Below, one piece after another: positions 11,931 through 24,298 of a stretch of 64,000 nucleotides of DNA. The notes below the pieces were generated by a model that was given only the letters and a program-made list of their open reading frames with translations, did not search any database and was not told the origin of the DNA. The position numbers were made by a program, and so were the translations under genes. Source of the DNA: Aptenodytes patagonicus (Eukaryota > Chordata > Aves > Sphenisciformes > Spheniscidae); assembly GCF_965638725.1 (NCBI RefSeq), contig NC_134953.1:38244854-38308853 (forward strand), in the 5' to 3' direction. Positions within the stretch are counted from its first letter, which is position 1; each line of letters begins with the position of its first letter.

Positions 11931-13161
11931 TTACGTGACCCAGGAGGGCTGTGCCTCCTCCAGCAGGCTGAAGGAGCGGTTAGCCAGTGCGGCAGGGCTG
12001 CCAGCCAGCTTGTAGCCGAAGAGGCGCATGGCTGGGGCGCAGGCGTCCTGCACCACCTGTGCCAGCTTGAAGGGGATGCTGAACCTCCACTTCTCGAACT
12101 GCTCAGAGGAGTTTTTGCGGGTGGAATAGACGCCACTACTGTCACGGGGCGCCTGTGTGTTTTTGCCAATCCACTCCTCCACCTGGGGGGTGAGGGGGAG
12201 CCCGGCAAAGCGGTACATCTCCTCTGCCTTCTGCAAGGGCGCCCGAGCCACATCCTCGTAGCGTACCAGCATGTAGCGACCCCGCAGCCACCCCGGTCGC
12301 CGCAGCCCCAGCTCGGCCGACAGACGGATGCTCTCGCAGTTCCCCCGCAGCCGCTGCACCTCCTCCTCGTGGAGGGGAGCCTCCCCTTCAGACGCCCACT
12401 TCTTCCAGGTCTCGTACTTGCCGGAGAAGGCCACCATGCGGGAGGCCAGGACAGCCCGGGGGTCCCGCACCAGCTGGATGATGCGCACATCCAGCCGGGG
12501 GTCCTCCACCAGCGGCTGCAGGAACTCCAGCTGCCGGATGCGCACCGTCTTCAGGGCCACATGCTGCTTGCGCCGGCATGCCTCAGTGGCCAGGGTGATG
12601 TTGAGGGGGCCGCAGCGGCGGTTCTTGCAGTGGTACTTCTCGAAGACCTTCTTGGTGCTGGGCGTGCAGACGGGCTCCTCGCAGAGTGAGCGGCTCGAGC
12701 CTCGCCGAAACATGAAGGGCGTCAGGTGGCCCTCAGGTGCCGGCGAGATGAAGCTCTCCAAGATGTAGAGGTCACAGAGGAGGAGCTGCTTGAGGACGTC
12801 CCGATAGACCAGGGCCGAGCCCACCGCGTTGGCTCCCCCCGGCTCGAAGGTCACCATCCTCTCGATGTGCCAGAGGGGCTCGAAGAGGTAGAAGATGCTG
12901 CCTTGCTGGTTGAAGAACTCCCCCACGAAGGAGGAGCCGGTGCGGGTGGTGGCCATCAGCAGGACATGCCGCCGTGGCCCAGGGTCGCCATCACCCGCCA
13001 GCTGCAGGGTGACGTTGCGCAGGTGGGACCTCAGCTGGGAGAAGGCAGCGTCCAGCTCTCGCAGCGAGGCCAGCGAGCCATTCTCGGCCAGTGCTGGGCT
13101 GGCCTCCGTGCCGTTGGCCTCCGCCAGCGCCTGTGGGGACTGCTTCAGCTTGTCCGACACC
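11931..13161 (-). CDS. CHST3: CHST3 second coding exon (stem and catalytic domain)
   Basis: This 1231-bp terminal coding exon starts after the acceptor CCCCACAG at 13162 with GGTGTCGGACAAG, completing Arg-46. It ends at TAA (complement of 11931-11933). It carries the whole lumenal sulfotransferase domain. A single large exon for the catalytic domain is the family pattern. There is no frameshift or internal stop. Long plus-strand open frames over it are codon-bias shadows. Confidence 0.96.
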
Positions 13162-13449
13162 CTGTGGGGAGACCCAGCCCAGCCTGGAGGGGAGCAGGAC
13201 CACCCCTGCGTCCCAGTAGGGTGTTTTGGGGGGCTCCTGCTGCAGAGGAGCTTGGGATGTGGGGGAGAGAAAGGGTTAAAAGCATGGGGTGGCTTAGGTA
13301 CCCGCTTCCTACCTGGAGATGAAGTTGTTCTCCTTCTCGATGATGACGAGGCCGACAACAAAGACCAGCAGGACGGCATACTTGCTTCTCATCTTCAGGC
13401 AGTGCAGCAGCTCCCAGAAATCCTGAGGCAAAGCACGTCGGATCTCCAT
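11931..13449 (-). CDS. CHST3: CHST3, carbohydrate (chondroitin 6) sulfotransferase 3, complete coding region
   Basis: CHST3 is a type II Golgi membrane enzyme. It transfers sulfate from PAPS to C6 of GalNAc in chondroitin, and also to keratan sulfate and sialyl-LacNAc. Two coding exons (13313-13449 and 11931-13161) join in phase 2 to give 455 aa. The protein has a short cytosolic tail with [18 protein letters not shown], a membrane segment at about residues 24-37, and a stem. The 5'-phosphosulfate loop TTRTGSSF is at 117-124 and the 3'-phosphate loop [11 protein letters not shown] at 277-287. N-glycosylation sequons in the stem include N62, N73 and N95. The C-terminus [10 protein letters not shown] matches the human ending in WVT. 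Human CHST3 is 479 aa; the difference lies mainly in an acidic stem insert missing here. The gene is divergent from PSAP, as in human. Confidence 0.96.
13162..13312 (-). other. CHST3 coding intron (151 bp)
   Basis: This short intron begins GTAGGAAGCGGG and ends CCCCACAG on the minus strand, between the membrane-anchor exon and the catalytic exon. It is open in one frame from 13379, which explains a misleading longer reading frame. Confidence 0.85.
13313..13449 (-). CDS. CHST3: CHST3 first coding exon (cytosolic tail and membrane anchor)
   Basis: The ATG is the complement of 13447-13449, and the exon ends at a CCAG|GTAGG donor after 45 codons plus 2 bases. It encodes [10 protein letters not shown] followed by [20 protein letters not shown] and the end of the anchor. 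Human CHST3 begins [20 protein letters not shown]. On the minus strand the exon likely extends upstream as 5' UTR to about 13547, where a polypyrimidine tract ends in CCCCGCAG. An in-frame ATG inside intron sequence at 13379 would give a longer open frame without the membrane anchor; I reject it as a start. Confidence 0.94.
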
Positions 13450-13547
13450 GGGGGGGACACACAAGTCCCTCCTGCCCGCTGGGGAGCTGTCCTGGGCTAG
13501 CCGCCTGGCATCCTCTGCCCCACGGGCCCTGCCTGGGGCGGCCCTGC

Positions 13548-16500
13548 CTGCGGGGAGAAGGAGGGTCAGCGCAGTGGTAACTCTCTGCAGGCAGGGTGGA
13601 GCAGGCAGGGGTCAGAGGCTGACCCTTCCCACGAGGGACAACCAACAAGGTCTTGACAAGAGCAGTAAAAAAGGGGGGGCTCCTCTCTAGAGCTCCCATC
13701 CCGCCTGCGAGGAGCAGCTGCCCGAAGACCCCATTGGCCGCTCCCCCTCCTTCCTGAAATACATCTGCCCGACAGAACCCCTTCCCATGCCTCTGCTGGC
13801 CACCCCTGCCAGCCCTGAAACCCAATCCCTGCTGCCCCAACAGCTGCCTGCTCCCTGCCGGCCAAAAACCTGCTGATGGCAGCAAAGATCCCCCTGGTTG
13901 CAAGAGCAGCTCCTCATCCCAGTCCACAGGGCATTGTGGCACTCAGCCTCTGGAAAGAGCTACTTTTGGGGAGGGTTGCAGGCTCTGCCGTAGGGCCCCG
14001 GTGTGGGGCTGCACGGCTTCCGCCTTCCAACAGCACGGCAGCGGTGGCTGCTCAGACATGAAAATGAAACTCAGAGGGTTTCCAGGAGTGACAGCAGCCC
14101 GGAAAACACTGCTGCTGCTGCCAGTCCCTCTTGAGCAGTAAAATGCTCTTGGAGGCTTTTTCCGAAAAGAAAAAAAAAACAAATGATGGTGCAGCCGCTC
14201 GGTGCGGGATGCAAAACCCACCGGGAGACTCAGCATCCCCCCAAGCAGAAAAGACCACCGCCCCCCCAGCAGCCCTTGCTCCTCCTCCCAGCGCTGACGA
14301 AATCGGGGTGATGGTGGGAGCTGCTCTGAGTTGTACCAAACCGATGTCCCAAGTGGGACATAGTGGAGATTTTGGGGGCCAAAGCCGCCATTTGAGACCC
14401 CGAGGCAGGTCCCCAGCAAATTTACACACGTAGGGCTTGCTGGCACCTGCTACCTGGCCGCTGGTTCGCACGCCTGGCGTCTGGCCGGCCATGTGGGTGA
14501 TGCTGTTTGCTCATCCTGCTTTCTTGGCCAGACTTCCGGTGACTCAGGGAAAGTCTGTTTAGATTTGGTTTGGCTCCTGCCAGCGTGACCCCAGCAACCC
14601 GTCCCACCCCTTCTTTCAGGGGTGAAGGGGTCCCAGCACAGCCCCGTCCTTTGGGGGGCCCCCAGGGTTTGCCAGAGGGGAGATGCCCTGGCCAAGCTGC
14701 GGTACCCACAGTCCTCGGCAGGGTGTGGAGCGGGGAAGCCCTGCCAGGCATTGCATCACGCCCAAACCTCCTCAACGCCGTCCGTGGCCAAAATGTGCAT
14801 TTTTTGGTGTTGCTCACTGTATGCCCCTCCTGCTGGGAAGGGGGACAGCCTCAGAAGTGCAGGCAGGAGGAGAGGGACGTGCCCCGTGGCCAGGGCAGCA
14901 TCGCAGCCTGCCCAGTCCCTAGCCCTCTCTGCGGGAGGACCAGGATTTTCCCGGCTTGAGCAAACCACTCAGCTCCAAGGGCTTGGCTTTGCGCCGTCTC
15001 CTTCCCAGCAAAAGCTGCTAAAAAGGAGACACCGCCCCCACACATGCACCTAGGAAACCGGTGCTTCGGTAGGATGCAGGGACCCCACAGAGACCTGGCA
15101 GCTCCCGAGCCCCCTTGGCTCCCCCCTTCCCCCTGCGGCGAACGGCACCGACATCCCCCCACACACGTATGTGTATGTATTTAACAGTCCTGTTAGTTTA
15201 GTTTGTCAGCACGCCGCTCCTCGGGGACAGGCTGGCAGCTGGGATAGGTGCCTTTCGCCACCCGAGTCCCCCCTGCCCCAGGTCCTGCTCGGTGCCCCTG
15301 CGATGACGGGACTTGTCGGAGTATTTGAGCAACCAAGAGAATAAATAAAACATACAAAGCCCTCGGCGTGCAGCCGCGTCTCTCAGCACCCGGCAGAGGC
15401 ACCGGCTTTGCCACTGCAAAGGACTTTTGGGTTTGCGGCATCCTGGGGAGCGGCGGCAGTGGTCTGCATCCCTGCCCTCACCTCCCTGGTGCAGGGGACC
15501 GTCCCCTCGCTGCCCCAGAGCACGCACACGGGGGGGATGGCATGCAACTGCTTGCTCAGACAAAATCCCTGGGCAAAGCCAGCCCAGGGTTTTCCCCCTC
15601 TAATGTCCCCAGACCACAAACGATGCACAGACCAGGAATTATTCACAGGGATGACACAGAGAGCCATTTCCAGCAGCACTGGCAAAAACCCTGATTCACA
15701 GGCCCAGGGCAGACATAATTTGTTAAATAAACAGCCAGCTGCAAACGTCTTGCCTGGGACCCGCAGGGTGGTGGTGACAGGCGCGGGGGCCCTTGCAGGG
15801 CTGAGCCTTGGGACTGGGGGACACACGGGGTGACCCAGTGAGGCTGCTCGGCATCCTAATGCTCTTCCTCGCTGGGGCCCATGAGGCGCAGCCCGGCCGG
15901 GGCAGCGAGCAAGCCACAAGCGTCCCTTTGTGAGCAGGAACAGAGGGGCTCTGTGCGCCCCGCGTGCTCCCCTCCAGCTGCCTGCCGGGGCTCCGCTGGG
16001 CTGGGAGGTGCAGGAGGGCGCAGGGACGGCTCCCCACTGCTGCGAGGAGAGGTAACGGGATGCTGCTACCACCAGCGCCCACTCCCAGGGGATGCGCGCC
16101 CACCAGTGTGAGCAGATGGACAAACAGACATCATCTCCAGTGGTGGCAGGCAGCAGCTGGCCAACACTCTCTTCTTACTCTGCACATCTCAAAGCAAGGT
16201 GGAATAATTTCCATGAGCACTACACTGAGACGCCCCAGAAAGCGGCACACGCAGCTCATGGGAACTCCCCCGGAGCTGCTCCCTGCCTTTTCCCATCCCT
16301 CAGACTGGAAATGCTTTTCATTTCAGCAGGGACGGCTACAATTCCCACTGTCGAGATGATAAAAGGCTTTGTGGATTTCCCAGCTGAGTCAAAGCAAGCA
16401 AAGGGGCTTTTTCTTTTGAGTGGTGGTGGGGGTTTTGTTCCCATGCAAAGCTGCTCGTGTGGATATCTGCCACTACTAGCAAGTTAACTTAACCCTGCCA

Positions 16501-19500
16501 CAGCAAGAAGGAAGGACAGAGGGAAGGACTTGGAGGTGCCAAATTATTCAAGTCTGCTGCAGTGCTCCCTGGTGGGATGGATGCTCCCACGGGTGCTGCA
16601 GGCAGGGTGAGAAGAGTAGCATAGCCCCAGGACAAGGACTCTGAGGCCCTGCGGCGAGAGGGAGGAGGGAAGGGATGCCCTCAGCACCCTTCTGCAGGGC
16701 GTTTCGCCTGCCCCAGGAGAGAGGAGTGGGGGTTTTTGGCCTCCCCAGGGAGGGAGCTGGGAAAGGGAGTGTCTTTTACGAAGACTTGGGGCTCTTATCC
16801 CCCTCCTCCGGCTGCCCCAAACACCTACCGGGTGGGATCCAGGAAAGGAAAGATGCCTGCGGGCTGGCGGGGGAAGCCAGCTGGAGGTGCGACTGGATGA
16901 AGTCACATTTTCCTCTGGTGACTCAACAGGCAACAACTGAGCTCCCAGACAAGGAACGGCGGCAAAGCACCTACTTGCAAGCTCCCTCCCTGCCCAAGAT
17001 CCCTCTGTCCATCCAGCCCCCCCGTCTGCCCCTGTGCATCCCTGCCGGGCTCCTGGGAGAAGGAGCCTGTGGGGACCTGCGGCTGAGATCACTGCCCCCG
17101 GAGTAATTCCCTCTGCCATGCTTCGCTTCATCAGATTAACAGGGGCATTGTGAGCCAGCAAAACACAGAGGTGGAACAACAAAGAGATAAGGTGCACAGG
17201 CTTATCTGCTCTCCCTGCTGCTCTTTGTCTGCAACCTGGGGAAAAAAAAACCAACCACCCTGAGCTCCCTCTGTATTTACTCTATCAACTATTTCCGCTC
17301 CCGACTTCCTCCCGAGGCTGGCCTTGGGAAATGCGCCACCGGCACTTCCCTCTTTGCTTTCATCTCCCAGCAATTTTGATCCTGCCCCTGGCTCCTGTCC
17401 AAGGCATGGCACAAGCGCAGCACTGCTTCGGTTTGCCCCCCGGTGCAGCTAAAGAGGCTGCCCGGGCAGGTATTTTTTGCTTAAAACCATGTGTATTCAA
17501 GCTAAAAAAAGGGGGGGGGGGGGGGAAGTCATCTCCTACGATGTTTATAAAGTTGCCTAGAATAGCCCCAAGCCTCGTCAAATTGAAGCCCGGAAACTGC
17601 CCATTGGAGGAGAAAGTTGGGAATGCAAAGTCCTTCTGGCTCCGGCAGGGACAGGGTGCTGGTGCCTGCGGCAGCCCCAGCCCGTCGCGCCGCAGCACAG
17701 AGAAACCCCAGCATGAGCAGGGGCTGTGTTCCCCGGGGGGGATGGGAAGAGCAGAGGCGCTGCTCCACCCCCCCGGCTCGCGCAACCCCCCCGAGGACAT
17801 GGTTGGGGGGGGGCATGTGTTTGATCCCTCAAGTTAAGGCGAGAGCCAAGCTTGTTTCTCCTCCCCTCATTCCCTTCCCGGCTCTACCCCTCAGTCCTTC
17901 AACCCGCCTTAGCTTGGTCCTCTGCTGCCCTCTTAACTGGGCACCCAGGCCAACGCCACCCCTGGGAGCTGAAGCATGCAGGTGAGGGTAGAGATGGGAG
18001 CTTATGCTCAGGAGCAGCAGCAGTGGGCGTTGGTACATACAAGCACTGCTTAAATGACTTGGTTTTCATTGCACGTGCTCTCAAACTCCATGGGCACGAG
18101 GTTGTCTTCTGTCCACTATTTATTATCCCCCTGAGGAGGCACACTGAGCTCTGGGATGACCCAGATGAGCTGTCCTTGCTCCTCGTGTCCCAAAAAGCAC
18201 TGCCCAGAAGGGATTTAGAGGCTGGTGTTGGGCACAGTAATGCTGGTGACAGGACCAGCCCAGGCTTGGTGGCCAGGACAGACCAGTCTTTGCTCTCCCT
18301 CACCTTTGGTGGTGTCCAGAGAGAGGTGTTTTCTCCTGACCCAGGAGAGAGGAGAGCTGCTGCTGCTGCCGGAGCGCCCGGTGAATGCGATGGGACTTTC
18401 AGAGACTGGGCACGGGGGTAAAATTGCACATCTGCAGGAGCGCCAGGCTGCGTTGCCCTGGTTTGATCTGGACCAGGAGCCAGCGGGGACCAGCTGAGCT
18501 GGCTAACAAGCCTATAACCTTGAAACCAACTTGCTGGAAACCACGGGTGCTGGTGGGGCGGGTTTTGCAGCACTACCTGCAGCAAAGGTGAACGACCAAA
18601 CACGCCAACCTGCCGGCCAGCAAGGGGGTCTGGAAAGCAGACCACCAAGACAGGCGAGAGGACCGCCTGGCTCCGTTTGCTCAGCGCCAGCGGCACAATG
18701 CTGGCCGCTGTATGTGCCATCACCCCCCGGCCGTGCTGGGAACCGCAAATGCCCATCCCTGCTTCAATAAGCCCTTTCTCTGGGGCACAGAGCCCACGGT
18801 CCCTCCCACCGCCCCGTGTTCCTTCTCCCTACCACTCCACGCTAGCCTGGAAACTCCTCTGCCAAACCCACCCCAAAAACCAGGGACACCACTTGCTCTG
18901 TGCCCCACTCCGCTCCCCTTTCACCCCGAGGCAGGCGTCTGTAGCCCTCTGGGGACCTCCGGGAGGGACTGGTGGCAAGACATGTTCACCAGGGGAATAG
19001 TGAATCCCTGCTGCCCTTGGGAAAATGCAGACCGTGCCCAGGTCCTGGCAGCACAGGGAGACCAGGGGTGTGAAAACGAGTCCTACACTGAAGCAACTCG
19101 GTAGATGTGGGAAAATCACAGAGTTAAAACCCTGTCCTGGCATGGTGTCGTAAATCATTGACCATGGAAAAGGAGACTCTTGGGGACCGAAGCCAGGCTC
19201 GGGTCCTGTGGTGCAAAGGTGGCGGGGTGCGGGCAGCTCCCCCAAACGTGGCTGGGAGCGGCTGCCAAAGTCCTCTCAGGTGCTGAGCAGGGACTCTGCC
19301 CAGGCCACCCTTTCCCCTCCAAAGTAATCCCATGCCAGCCAGGTCCCGTCTGGGTGCCTGGGGCTGTTACGGTGCCGATGCCCCAGCTACGGCAGAAAAG
19401 CTGCTGGCTCCTGGTGGCCGGGAGCCGGCTGAGGGCCAGGGTGCCCCAGAGGCCCCGGGGCAGGAGGGGAAAGGGTGAGGACAACTTTCCAGTGCTCCCT

Positions 19501-20199
19501 GGTAGGGGCTGACAGGCTGGATGATGCAACTCCAGGATGGTTGTGAGAAAGTCTCCTTTTCTCGACCCAGACGCGCTTCGCTTCGGACGGAAGCTCAGCG
19601 TCGCAGCTGGAGAGCTCGCCCTTATTTAATTTATTATTTTTTTCCCCGAAAGAAAGCAACGGAGCGAGCTGCTCGGGCGGTAGTGTGCCGAGAGGAGTTT
19701 CCCTCCCAGGGCAGGGCGCTGGGATCCGGCTGTCCCGCCGGCGGGGAGGCATCGCCGGCGCTGCCCCACTGCGGGAGCGGGCGGCGGGGGGCCCCGCACG
19801 GAGACAAAGGAGCGGCCGAGGCCGGAGGGAGCACAAAGGAGCCGGCGGAACCCGGGGCCGCCCCCGCGGGGGGATGCGGCCGCGGAGCCCCCGGCCTCCC
19901 CGCGCCCCGCCGCCCCGGGCCCGGCTCCGCTCCCGCTGCCCCGGGAGGGGGGGTCGGGGCGGTGGCCCCTCCCCGCACGCCCAACTTCCCGCAAGTCCCC
20001 TCCGCGCCGGGAGAGAAACGCCCGATCCCCGCCGCCATCCTCCCCTTCGCCCCGGGGCGGCCCCAGGCTCCCGCTCCCGGGGACTCCGCTCCCGGGGCTC
20101 CCGCTGCCCATCGCTCCTGGCCCCCGGTTGCGCTCCGGTCCCGGCCCCCGGTTGCGCTCCGGCTCCAGCCCCATCGGTCCCGGCCTCCGCTGCACCTAC
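13548..20199 (-). other. Probable CHST3 5' intron
   Basis: The stretch between the likely acceptor at 13547/13548 and the candidate donor at 20199 holds no recognised coding exon, tRNA or full transposon. It contains a 15-base G run at 17511-17525 after an A run. If the first CHST3 exon is elsewhere, this is simply the upstream region. Confidence 0.4.
17511..17525. repeat. G15 homopolymer
   Basis: A run of fifteen G directly after seven A. It is a likely site of length variation and sequencing error. Confidence 0.8.
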
Positions 20200-20400
20200 C
20201 CGGCGGCGGCCGCTCCGCGGGGCGAGCTCGCCTGGTCCTGCCGTGCGGGAAGAGGGAGGGCAGCGGGTCCCCTGCTTTTCTTCACGGCGCTGTCATCCTC
20301 CCTCCCTCCTTCCCTCCCTCCCCTCTTCCCTCCCTCCTTCCTTCCTTCCTTCCTTCCTCCCTCCCGGGGCGGCGGCGGGGGGAGCGGTCCCGGCGCCTGG
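20200..20400 (-). other. CHST3: Candidate non-coding first exon of CHST3
   Basis: On the minus strand the CpG island contains a strong donor, CCGG|GTAGGTGC, with GTAGGT at 20194-20199. A 5' UTR exon ending at 20200 could splice to the acceptor at 13547/13548. The upstream limit is arbitrary. This is inferred from splice-site quality and position only. Confidence 0.3.
20296..20365. repeat. (CCTT)/(CCCT)n polypyrimidine tract
   Basis: About 70 bp of nearly pure pyrimidine on the plus strand, made of CCTT and CCCT units. On the minus strand it is a purine (GGAA/GGGA)n tract close to the candidate CHST3 first exon. Confidence 0.85.
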
Positions 20401-20724
20401 ACGCGGGTCCCGGGGCGGAGCCGGGCAGGGTCCCCGGGCCAGCCTCCCCGCTGCCTGCCCGCTGCCGGCCCGCCGCCTCCCCGACACGCCGGGGCTGGAA
20501 TCCGGGAGTCGCCGGCCCCAGCCCTGGGATGGCCCCGGGCTGGAAGGGGCCGCCTGGGCGCTGGGGGGGGGGAATGGGGGGCTGGGAGCGCACAGACACC
20601 CCGGGAAAGTGCCCCACCAGGGCCAAGGCGAGTCCCCTCCCGGGCACCGTGGGGCGATTTGGGCTGCAGGCTCCTGTCCAGCCTCCTGCCCAAAGTGGGG
20701 TCACACCAGGGTGGTCAAGGCTTT

Positions 20725-20990
20725 ATCCTGCAAACCTCCAAGGATGGAGCCAGCACAACCTCTCCAGGCAGCCTGTTCTCGTGAGGAAAACATTTCTCCT
20801 TATATCTGCTCCGAACGTCTCCTGTCCCAGCTCTCACCCTCCCACCACCTGAGGAACATGGCTCCATCTTCTCTGTGACCACCTTGCAGGCGTGGGAAGG
20901 CTCCTTCTCCTTACCCCCGGCCAAAACTGGCTCCAGGGTCAGCACCTTTCTCCCCAAAGTACCAAACTCCGTTTTCTCCCCATACAGGAG
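20725..20990 (-). mobile_element. Old, diverged CR1 LINE 3' fragment
   Basis: The sequence AAGGATGGAGCCAGCACAAC and the following CTCTCCAGGCAGCCTGTTCT match the recurrent 3' part of avian CR1 elements in reverse orientation. Further on, GGCTCCATCTTCTCTGTGAC fits the same order of CR1 blocks. It is far more diverged than the CR1 copies at 32881 and 54969. The right boundary is uncertain. Confidence 0.6.
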
Positions 20991-23900
20991 CTGTGGTTGG
21001 TTTGCCCCATGCGATGGCCATACACCACGGCGTGCCGTGCCAGTGAGCACGTGCCTGTGTGTCCCAGGAGGGCAGGGAGTCAGAGCATCTTATTGGGTGC
21101 GGACCAGGAGCTTTGGGGGACACCGGCTGTTGCTGTGCCCACAGGGCAGGATTAGGGTCTGGAGCATTAAATCGTGTAGAAATGGCTATTCTGGCTTATG
21201 TGCAGAAATTCATACAGCTCACTCGGAGCTCTGTAATGCTAGACGCTGAGGAGCTGAAAGACATCTGGCTTTGCAGGCAGGGAGAGATCTGAAAAAATAG
21301 TCCCCATAAAAAGTTTCAGCCCTCTTTTGCATTCCTGGCATAGTTTTTCTGCTACACATGTGACATAGGTAAAAAATGCAGGTTTTCTTGGCATTCATGT
21401 GCGATGACCTGCATAGCTCGTTAGTGGCTTCCTATTCGCGAAGGTAATGTGTTCGGGTTTACATGCGGAGTGCCAGCACCGTGCTTGCAGCAACAGTGGG
21501 TGTGTGCAAATCTATATGTGTGTTACTCATATATATATAAAGACATACATTAACACAGGGGTGTTGCGGACCTGCCTGGCGTTGCTTGGAGGCACGTGAG
21601 GCCAGTGGCACAGTTCATATACAAACATCAGCGCAGGAAAGCCTGGGTGTGATGTTTATGGTATAGACTCCATCCATACATACATCCTTCCGCTTTTTCT
21701 GGTTTTAGCGGGCATCCCACAGCCGGTAACTCTGTGATCTGGCTGCAGACAGGCACGGTAACTCCGGTACACCCCTGCCGCGGCTTTGGCTCCTGCAGTA
21801 TTGCCGATGGAGCCGGGGCGAAGGGCAGCGTCTCGCAAACTCTGCCTAAATGAGGCAAAACCAGGGCTTGCAGGATCAGGCCTGTGTAGGCTGTCAGGTT
21901 AATCACATCAAAAAGAGCGGATAAGTCTGGCTGGCTGCACACCACAGGAGTTTTGTGGGGTTTCGAAACATTTTTAAGTTCCTTCCTTGTTATTTCAATT
22001 GAAACAGGGAATTCTGCCTCGGATTTTTATGGGCAGAGGAGATCTTGATGCAAATACATCCCTAATATGTAAATAACTTTGAGATGAGGGCAGAGAGAGG
22101 CCAGTGTGGAGTGGGACACCCACGCTAGCAGGGTGTCACTGCCTTTGTAGGATGCTTTTGCGGTTGTCCTGGGGGGGTGGCAGGAGCAGAGGAGGGACCC
22201 TTCTCCACACAGCTGCAGCGTGGGGTGCAGCCTGGGCTGAAGCGCACCCGTCCGAGCCCCAGGGTGTGCTCCCTGCCTGCTCTGCAAGCTCAGGCAGGGA
22301 TCTCTCTAGGTGGAGATCACCTTTCCACTTCATCAATAAGTAAAGCTGGCACAGGGAGGAACAAAGTTCCTTCTCCTCTCTGCAAATTGCCAAGAGAGGT
22401 GATGGGACAGGCAGAGTTTTGTGTTTCCTCTGCCCTTCACTAGCTGTGGGATCACATTCCCTTCATCACCCACTCCTCTTCCCCCAGGGATAACAGAGAC
22501 TGTTCTCCTTGCTCCCTGTGTTGCACACGCGCATGCACACACACGCCTGCTGTGCGGGAAGATGCAGGGGAGCAGTCCCCAGAATGACATCAGGAGCAAG
22601 GCAAGGGGGACGTGTCGCTATAGCAACGAGGATGCTCTGGGTTTTCCGGAAATAAAGGCATCTGATGCTCATTTTCTGCCCTTGGTCCAAGCTGATGACG
22701 TAGTGGTGACCAGGTTGGACTCTGATTTAAAAAAGCCTTCACTGGCCTTTGCTCTGTTAGAGCCGGGGCAGTGTCTGCCTAGAAATTTGCCTGTGGATTA
22801 AGTGTTGCCAAATTCTGTACCCACGTCTCTTCAAGCGCCATCTGGTGGCATCTGGCAGCAGGGCATGGTGACGGGGCACCTGGAAATGGTCTGGAAGCTG
22901 CGGTGCAAGGGAAACCCAGTTCTCCTCCGCTTTGCTGCTTCCCCTGGAGGCACTTCAGGATTTTATTTCCCAGGAGGTCATGATGTGGCTCAGAAATGAG
23001 AGAAAGTGGAGGGACGCCTGTTGTCCGAGGTTATGAGACGGAGAAGGTGCCCTGGCTTCGTTTCAAGGCTGAATCTGCAGCAACTCGTTTTGGATTTGTT
23101 TCTCGCTCCCCAGAAAGTTGGAAACCTGTTGGAAGCCTTCCTTCTGCTTTTCGTGGCCAGGTGCCTGTGCCATGGTGAGCTGCTTTTCGGCATGTTCCTC
23201 GGAGAGATGATGGCGCATGGCAGTGTGATGACCTGCCAGCTGCAAAATGAGAGTCGCAAACACCCCAATTTCCTTTTGCATGAGGACCTTCTGCAAACAC
23301 AGCCTGGGAAACATCATTCTCCAGTGGCCAAAGGGACTTGGGTGCAGTGGTTTCAAGGGACAGGACTGCACAGTCCTGCAAATGGCAGGATTTCCCCCCC
23401 GGGGACAGCTGGGACCTGCTCCTGGATGGGGCTGGGCTGAGGACCTCCTATGGCTGCATGAGCTGGCCTAGGGAACCAGGACCCATGTCAGAAGAAGATC
23501 TCTGCCTCCTCTAGCCCTGCAGTTCTTCTAGTGAAAGTGGTGGGGAACCTAAAGCCACACGAACACTCACACTGAACTAAAACATGCAGCACAGGTCCTA
23601 GCACAGAGCCCAAACTGGCCAGACAAGATCTGCCTCTGAAGAAGGAGGTGGTTTGTCTCAGTGTCAGGGTGCAGGTGTATCACCCCTGGAGCTGGGAGCA
23701 GTGTGTGTGGGTGCAAGCACAGCCATCCCAGAGCACTAAGGCTACCTGTGCCCCGAGGGAAAAGCAGGCAATGCCCCACTCGAGCTGAAGAAGAGCCCAG
23801 TTTTCCTGCTGAGTGCACCGTGCCTACCCATAACCTATACCTGACCTTCTCAAGAAAAGCACTCTCAGATGCTTTAACGACAGCTCTAATGACTCACTGG

Positions 23901-24298
23901 CTGTGGGCTGATATGAGGAAGGCATCAAAGTGAAGATCCTAGTTTTCTTCCAAGGGCTGGATGCCATTTTCAATCACTGATCCACCTGCCCTTGAACTTT
24001 TCCTCTTGGGTCACCTTTCCTCATAAACTTCGCAAGGGTGTTTTCATCCTCTCTGCCAAGGCTAGCCTGCTTACCAGAATGCAGAACTATTAGTTGAAAC
24101 TTTTCCAGCTCTTTTTTAAATGATCTTTCAATAATTAAACACAAACCCACCTCTCGGGAAACCTCTCCTCATGTAAGTATAAACGGGGTGTTTCACCCTC
24201 TCTGCTGCTGATAGGTCCCATACCAAAGACTATAAAAAAGCCAGACTTTGTAACTCAGTGCTTTAACAGTATCTGTCAGATAACCGGGATGCCGTTAA

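Larger units (their letters stand above)
19560..20560 (-). promoter_or_regulatory. Large CpG island, probable CHST3 promoter
   Basis: About 1 kb of very GC-rich, CpG-dense sequence lies upstream of CHST3 on its own strand. Long open frames in several phases (up to 443 codons) are explained by composition and show only low-complexity Gly/Pro/Arg sequence. There is no other gene between CHST3 and PSAP to own this island, so a CHST3 promoter is the simplest reading. Confidence 0.5.

Noticed and set aside
11559-12689. 376-codon plus-strand open frame over CHST3
   Set aside because: It is antisense to the secure CHST3 catalytic exon and arises from its GC-rich codon bias.
13162-13379. CHST3 starting at an ATG at 13379 to give a 482-codon unspliced frame
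   Set aside because: That frame reads through the intron and loses the membrane anchor. The spliced form with [10 protein letters not shown] matches the family and gives proper GT-AG junctions.
13145-13942. 265-codon minus-strand frame upstream of CHST3
   Set aside because: It reads out of frame through CHST3 coding and intron sequence and has no similarity I can recognise.
19521-20878. Overlapping open frames of up to 443 codons at 19.5-20.9 kb
   Set aside because: They lie in a CpG island plus a pyrimidine tract, with low-complexity Pro/Arg/Gly/Ser sequence in several phases. They show no recognisable domain and are explained by GC content.
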